A program made the position numbers and the translations under genes. Shown here in pieces: positions 5,858 to 8,899 of a stretch of DNA of 8,899 nt; position 1 is the stretch's first letter; the number at the start of each line of letters is the position of its first letter. Where the stretch lies: NCBI GenBank assembly GCA_005883655.1, contig VBDA01000156.1, forward strand, positions 1 through 8,899, read 5' to 3'. Origin of the DNA: Betaproteobacteria bacterium (GTDB taxonomy: Bacteria; Pseudomonadota; Gammaproteobacteria; Burkholderiales; Casimicrobiaceae). The notes beneath the pieces were generated by a model. The model did not search any database. It was not told the DNA's origin and saw only the letters and a list, made by a program, of their open reading frames with translations.

Positions 5858-7135
5858 GTGAGACAAGCCTCGACGCTGAGCGAATGGCTCGCGTATCTCG
5901 AGACGCTTCATCCCAAGGCGATCGCGATGGGGCTCGATCGCGTCAGCGCGGTCTTCGCGCGTCTTGGGGTCGCGCTGACATGCCCTGTGGTCACCGTCGG
6001 CGGCACCAATGGCAAGGGCTCGACCTGCGCGTTGCTCGAATGCATGCTGCGTGCCGGCGGCTATCGGGTCGGGGCCTATACCTCGCCGCACCTTTTACGC
6101 TACAACGAGCGGGTGCGCATCGATGGCGCCGAGGCAACCGACGAGGCCTTGCTCGAAGCGTTTGCCGCGGTGGAATCCGTCCGCCTGACGACGCCGCTCA
6201 CCTACTTCGAGTTCGGCACGCTCGCCGCGCTGTGCTTGCTCGCGCGCGCCGAGCTCGACGTGGTCGTCCTCGAAGTCGGCTTGGGAGGCAGGCTCGACGC
6301 GGTCAATGTCATCGATGCCGACGTCGCGATCGTCACCACGGTGGCGATCGATCATGTCGATTATCTCGGAACGACGCGCGAGGAGATCGGCCGCGAGAAG
6401 GCGGGCATTTTCCGCCCCGGTGCTTTCGCGATCTGTGCCGATCGCAGACCGCCGGCTACATTGCTCGCGCAGGCGAGCGCGATCGATGCCAGACTGCTGC
6501 GGATCGGCATCGACTACGATTTCACCGCTCACGACGGGCAGTGGAGCTACCGCGGGCCGGGCGGCGCGCGGCACGGGCTGCCGATGCCGGCGCTTCGCGG
6601 AGCCTATCAACTTGCCAACGCGGCGACAGCACTCGCCGCGCTCGACGTTTTACGCGATCGGCTTGCGGTTTCCATGGGCGCGGTACGAGAAGGCCTCGTC
6701 AGCGTCGAGCTTCCGGGGCGACTGCAGGTTCTGCCGGGACGGCCGGTGACAGTGCTCGACGTCGCCCACAATCCGCAGGCTGCTGCCGCATTAGCCGACG
6801 GCCTTGCGTCGATGGGATTTCATCCGTGGACATGGGCGGTGTTCGGGATCATGGCCGACAAGGACATCGACAGCGTCATCGCGGCATTGCTGACGCGTGT
6901 GGACCGCTGGTACATCGCAAGCCTGCCGCCGCCTCGAGGCGCGACTGCTTTAGATTTGCGCCGGCGCCTGGAAGCTGCAGGTGTGGCGCCTGCGGACATT
7001 CGAGACTTCGCCGATCCCGCCTCGGCGTACCGCGCCGCGCGGGAAGCGGTCGCGGAAGCTGATAGAATTATCGTTTTCGGCTCGTTTCTGACGGTGGCCG
7101 CGGCGCTGGCATTGACGGATCGCCTCGCTGCATGA
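5858..7135 (+). CDS. folC: Bifunctional dihydrofolate / folylpolyglutamate synthase FolC
   Basis: FolC adds L-glutamate to dihydropteroate and further glutamates to reduced folates, with ATP hydrolysis. The 425-residue protein has the Mur-ligase fold. The P-loop is GTNGKGST (49-56). Further family motifs are TSPHLL (75-80), YFEFGT (116-121), EVGLGGRLDAVN (139-150), DHVDYLG (165-171) and EKAGIF (180-185), with the linker LPGRLQ (285-290) and the C-terminal DVAHNP (301-306). The GTG at 5858 is the only start codon in this frame that keeps the conserved N-terminus (TLSEWLAYLETLHPK). No Shine-Dalgarno precedes it, and it forms GTGA with a stop in another frame. It lies 34 bases after accD. Near its 3' end, TGATAGAAT could be a promoter for the following genes. 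Confidence 0.96.
   Translation: MRQASTLSEWLAYLETLHPKAIAMGLDRVSAVFARLGVALTCPVVTVGGTNGKGSTCALLECMLRAGGYRVGAYTSPHLLRYNERVRIDGAEATDEALLEAFAAVESVRLTTPLTYFEFGTLAALCLLARAELDVVVLEVGLGGRLDAVNVIDADVAIVTTVAIDHVDYLGTTREEIGREKAGIFRPGAFAICADRRPPATLLAQASAIDARLLRIGIDYDFTAHDGQWSYRGPGGARHGLPMPALRGAYQLANAATALAALDVLRDRLAVSMGAVREGLVSVELPGRLQVLPGRPVTVLDVAHNPQAAAALADGLASMGFHPWTWAVFGIMADKDIDSVIAALLTRVDRWYIASLPPPRGATALDLRRRLEAAGVAPADIRDFADPASAYRAAREAVAEADRIIVFGSFLTVAAALALTDRLAA
7060..7068 (+). promoter_or_regulatory. Possible extended -10 promoter in the end of folC
   Basis: TGATAGAAT matches TGnTATAAT with one mismatch in the hexamer. It uses an AGA arginine codon, rare in such GC-rich DNA. RNA would start near 7075, about 87 bases before the SPOR gene. 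No -35 match was found at 16-18 bases upstream. It could drive dedD-cvpA-purF. Motif prediction only. Confidence 0.3.
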
Positions 7136-7161
7136 ATGTCAACTAAGGTTCCCGTGAGTGC

Positions 7162-7872
7162 ATGCTGACACGACCCGAAGCAGCCGACCCCGCCGTCGAA
7201 GAGCTCAAGCGACGCGCCCGCCGCCGGCTGGTGGGAGCGATCGTGCTGGCACTTGCGGCCGCGGTCATTCTTCCGCTGTTGCTCGAAAGCGATCCTAAAC
7301 CGCTGGGCGACGATGTATCGATCCAGATTCCTCCGATCGATAGCGGCAAGTTCATTACGCCGCTTTCGCCTGGCAAGGGAGCGGAAGGGAAAGCTGCACC
7401 GGATCGCGCTGGCCCATCGACGTCGGCGAAGCCGGCTCCGGTCGCGCCCGATACTTCGGTCGAGGCAAAGCCGGCTGACGCGCTCAATGCGAGCGGCAAA
7501 CCGCAACGGGCACCCGAAGCCGCGCCTCCCGCTGGAGCGACCGCGCCCACTACGATCGCTGCCAATCCCGAACCGCAGAAGCCTGCCGCGTCTGCGTCCA
7601 AGGCTGGAGCCGGCGATACCCGACCGAATGTGCTTTCACCGGCGGGCGGTTTTGTCGTGCAATTGGCCGCGTTTGCCGATGCGAAAGCCGCACCGGCGCT
7701 TGCATCCAAGCTCAAGACCTCGGGATTTCCCGCCTATACCGAGACGTTGAAGACGCAGCAGGGCACCATGCGACGCGTGCGTGTCGGTCCTTACCCGACA
7801 CGCGAAGTTGCCGACGCGGAGCTCGCCAAGCTCAATGCGGCGGGGTATCGCGGCGTGGTGACGACAAGATGA
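7162..7872 (+). CDS. dedD: SPOR-domain envelope protein, DedD-like
   Basis: The 236-residue product is a predicted inner-membrane protein. A short cytoplasmic segment rich in Arg/Lys (ELKRRARRRL, 14-23) precedes a single membrane helix at about 23-41, oriented N-in. A long Ala/Pro/Lys linker (about 60-160) would span the periplasm. The C-terminal SPOR domain (about 162-236) includes FVVQLAAFAD (164-173) and the conserved RVRVGPYPTREVADAE (205-220). SPOR domains bind denuded glycan strands at the division septum, and E. coli DedD in the same folC-dedD-cvpA position is a cell division protein. The ATG at 7162 is the first giving this topology; only a distant AAGG (7145-7148) lies upstream. The symbol rests on synteny and architecture, because linker and N-terminus diverge widely in this family. 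Confidence 0.88.
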   Translation: MLTRPEAADPAVEELKRRARRRLVGAIVLALAAAVILPLLLESDPKPLGDDVSIQIPPIDSGKFITPLSPGKGAEGKAAPDRAGPSTSAKPAPVAPDTSVEAKPADALNASGKPQRAPEAAPPAGATAPTTIAANPEPQKPAASASKAGAGDTRPNVLSPAGGFVVQLAAFADAKAAPALASKLKTSGFPAYTETLKTQQGTMRRVRVGPYPTREVADAELAKLNAAGYRGVVTTR

Positions 7873-7892
7873 TGCCGTTTATGCTGCGATGA
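7872..7892 (+). other. Candidate 6-codon relay ORF between dedD and cvpA
   Basis: The last base of the dedD TGA begins an ATG (TGATG, 7870-7874). The frame encodes MPFMLR and ends at TGA 7890-7892, overlapping the cvpA ATG as ATGA. cvpA has no visible Shine-Dalgarno site, so reinitiation from upstream is a plausible way for it to be translated. The frame is so short that chance is a real alternative. Confidence 0.25.
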
Positions 7893-8458
7893 GCGCATTC
7901 GATGTGATCGTCATCGGCATCGTTGGCTTATCGACAATACTCGCGTTCTGGCGCGGCTTGATTCGCGTCGTCATGTCGCTGGTGGCACTGATCGCGGCGG
8001 TGCTGGCGGCGATCCAGTTTTCACCGGGGGTGGCAACCATGTTGCCGCCGCTGGGCGACAACCCCGTGACCGGGTACGTGGCTGCATTCGCCCTGATTTT
8101 CATCGTCGTCGCTCTTGTCGGGGCGCTGCTGGGCTGGGTGCTGTCGAGAGCCATCCGAGCGATCGGGCTCGGTTTCGTCGATCGTTTGCTCGGTGCCGTG
8201 TTCGGTGTGGCACGCGGCGTGCTTATTGTTGTCATACTCGTATTGCTAGCAGGTTTGACGGCCTTGCCTCGCCAGGAATGGTGGCAGAATGCCTTGCTTG
8301 CTCCGCCGCTGGCGGTTGCCGCGCTGAGCTTGCGCCCGTGGCTGCCGCAGGCGCTGGCGAAGCGCCTCGACTATGGCACAGGCGACACTAGACCCGGACG
8401 ACCGGCAAAGAGCGGCGTCCACGTGAACGAAGGCGGCGGTAGTTTGACCTTAGGATAA
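7889..8458 (+). CDS. cvpA: CvpA family inner-membrane protein
   Basis: The 189-residue product is mostly hydrophobic, with four likely membrane helices at about 4-21, 28-46, 63-88 and 103-124. The N-terminus (MSAFDVIVIGIVGLSTILAF, then WRGLIR) and the FVDRLLGAVFGVARG segment are typical of CvpA. The family is named for its requirement in colicin V production in E. coli; its core function is not settled, with links to envelope homeostasis and bile resistance. The hydrophilic tail from about 125 (QEWWQNALL onward) makes it longer than the E. coli protein of about 162 residues. It sits directly before purF, its usual place. No ribosome binding site precedes the ATG, which overlaps the stop of a 6-codon frame. 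The end of the gene (AGGATAA) supplies the purF binding site. Confidence 0.94.
   Translation: MSAFDVIVIGIVGLSTILAFWRGLIRVVMSLVALIAAVLAAIQFSPGVATMLPPLGDNPVTGYVAAFALIFIVVALVGALLGWVLSRAIRAIGLGFVDRLLGAVFGVARGVLIVVILVLLAGLTALPRQEWWQNALLAPPLAVAALSLRPWLPQALAKRLDYGTGDTRPGRPAKSGVHVNEGGGSLTLG
8452..8455 (+). promoter_or_regulatory. purF ribosome binding site overlapping cvpA end
   Basis: AGGA lies 8 bases before the purF ATG and immediately before the cvpA TAA. Terminating ribosomes on cvpA would sit over it, so the two genes are likely translationally coupled. Confidence 0.6.
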
Positions 8459-8463
8459 AAGCT

Positions 8464-8899
8464 ATGTGTGGAATCGTCGGCGCTGTTACGCATACGCCGG
8501 TTAACCAGCTCCTGTATGACAGCTTACTGCTGCTGCAGCACCGCGGTCAGGAGGCGGCCGGCATCGTGACCAGCGAGGGTCCGGTGTTTCACATGTACAA
8601 GGCGCCGGGTTACGTACGCGACGTCTTCCGTACCCGCAACATGCGCGAGCTCACCGGCAACGCCGGCATCGGGCACTGCCGTTATCCGACCGCAGGCTCC
8701 GCTTCGTCCGAGCTCGAATCGCAGCCGTTCTATGTCAATTCGCCGTTCGGCATCACCCTTGCGCACAATGGCAATCTGACCAACAGCGAAGCGCTCAAGC
8801 GCGAGCTCTTTCAGCTCGACTTTCGTCACGTCAACACCGACTCCGATTCGGAAGTGCTGCTCAATGTGCTCGCGCTCGAGCTGGAGCGCGCCGCGCATC
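8464..8899 (+). CDS. purF: Amidophosphoribosyltransferase PurF, N-terminal part (3' end outside window)
   Basis: PurF transfers the amide nitrogen of glutamine to PRPP, giving phosphoribosylamine, the committed step of purine synthesis. The frame is open from the ATG at 8464 to the window edge, 145 complete codons, all within the Ntn-type glutaminase domain. C2 (MCGIVG) would become the N-terminal nucleophile once Met is removed. LQHRGQEAAGI (24-34) and GHCRYPTAGS (70-79, with the glutamine-binding R73) are present. AHNGNLTN (100-107) provides the oxyanion hole, and NTDSDSE (124-130) carries the substrate-binding Asp. The start is certain because the nucleophile must follow Met. There is no pro-sequence. 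The gap after cvpA is 5 bases, with AGGA overlapping its end. The phosphoribosyltransferase domain lies beyond the window. Confidence 0.97.
   Translation, partial: MCGIVGAVTHTPVNQLLYDSLLLLQHRGQEAAGIVTSEGPVFHMYKAPGYVRDVFRTRNMRELTGNAGIGHCRYPTAGSASSELESQPFYVNSPFGITLAHNGNLTNSEALKRELFQLDFRHVNTDSDSEVLLNVLALELERAAH

Noticed and set aside
7132..7146. ATGA overlap at the folC stop opening a 4-codon frame (MNVN)
   Set aside because: It resembles the other relay frames but stops 15 bases before the dedD ATG and does not connect to it, so it is more likely chance.
6820..7715. Minus-strand frames of about 190-228 codons across folC and dedD
   Set aside because: They oppose genes with clear family motifs and themselves read as Arg-rich or Ala/Ser-rich sequence without domains.
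8524..8898. A minus-strand frame at the right edge
   Set aside because: The plus strand here encodes the purF glutaminase domain with all catalytic motifs; the minus frame is its shadow.

Overview
This window is a conserved, GC-rich (roughly 63-64% by eye) proteobacterial housekeeping cluster in which every real gene lies on the plus strand. The order is fimV (3' end), truA, trpF, trpB, trpA, accD, folC, dedD-like SPOR gene, cvpA, purF (5' end). This order is typical of Betaproteobacteria. The accD-folC-dedD-cvpA-purF half is also seen in gammaproteobacteria such as E. coli, and Pseudomonas has a similar order without trpBA. Protein details fit a betaproteobacterium (YPPEE and VSLKGVTG in TrpA, LHPK..AMGLDR at the FolC N-terminus). 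A gammaproteobacterium is not excluded, and no species can be named.

Layout. Bases 1-1231 hold the cytoplasmic part of FimV, followed by a perfect 13-bp hairpin at 1255-1283 that probably terminates fimV. From 1359 the genes are packed tightly: truA and trpF are 1 base apart, trpF and trpB overlap by 14 bases, and later gaps are 90 bases or less. No stretch over 300 bases lacks a gene.

How the genes work together. TruA modifies the tRNA anticodon arm. TrpF and TrpBA carry out late steps of tryptophan synthesis. AccD is a subunit of acetyl-CoA carboxylase. FolC makes folylpolyglutamate, and PurF starts purine synthesis, a folate-consuming pathway. DedD-like SPOR protein and CvpA are envelope proteins. 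The arrangement looks like one long operon or a set of overlapping ones; extended -10-like sequences inside trpF and folC could add internal promoters.

No mobile element, CRISPR array, RNA gene, defence system or other plainly new system is visible. The least expected structure is a set of tiny open frames that fill the trpB-trpA, trpA-accD and dedD-cvpA gaps exactly. Each begins at or against the upstream stop codon and ends in an ATGA overlap with the next gene's start. These could be translation-relay elements or chance, and are reported as candidates only. GATC also appears overrepresented by hand count.
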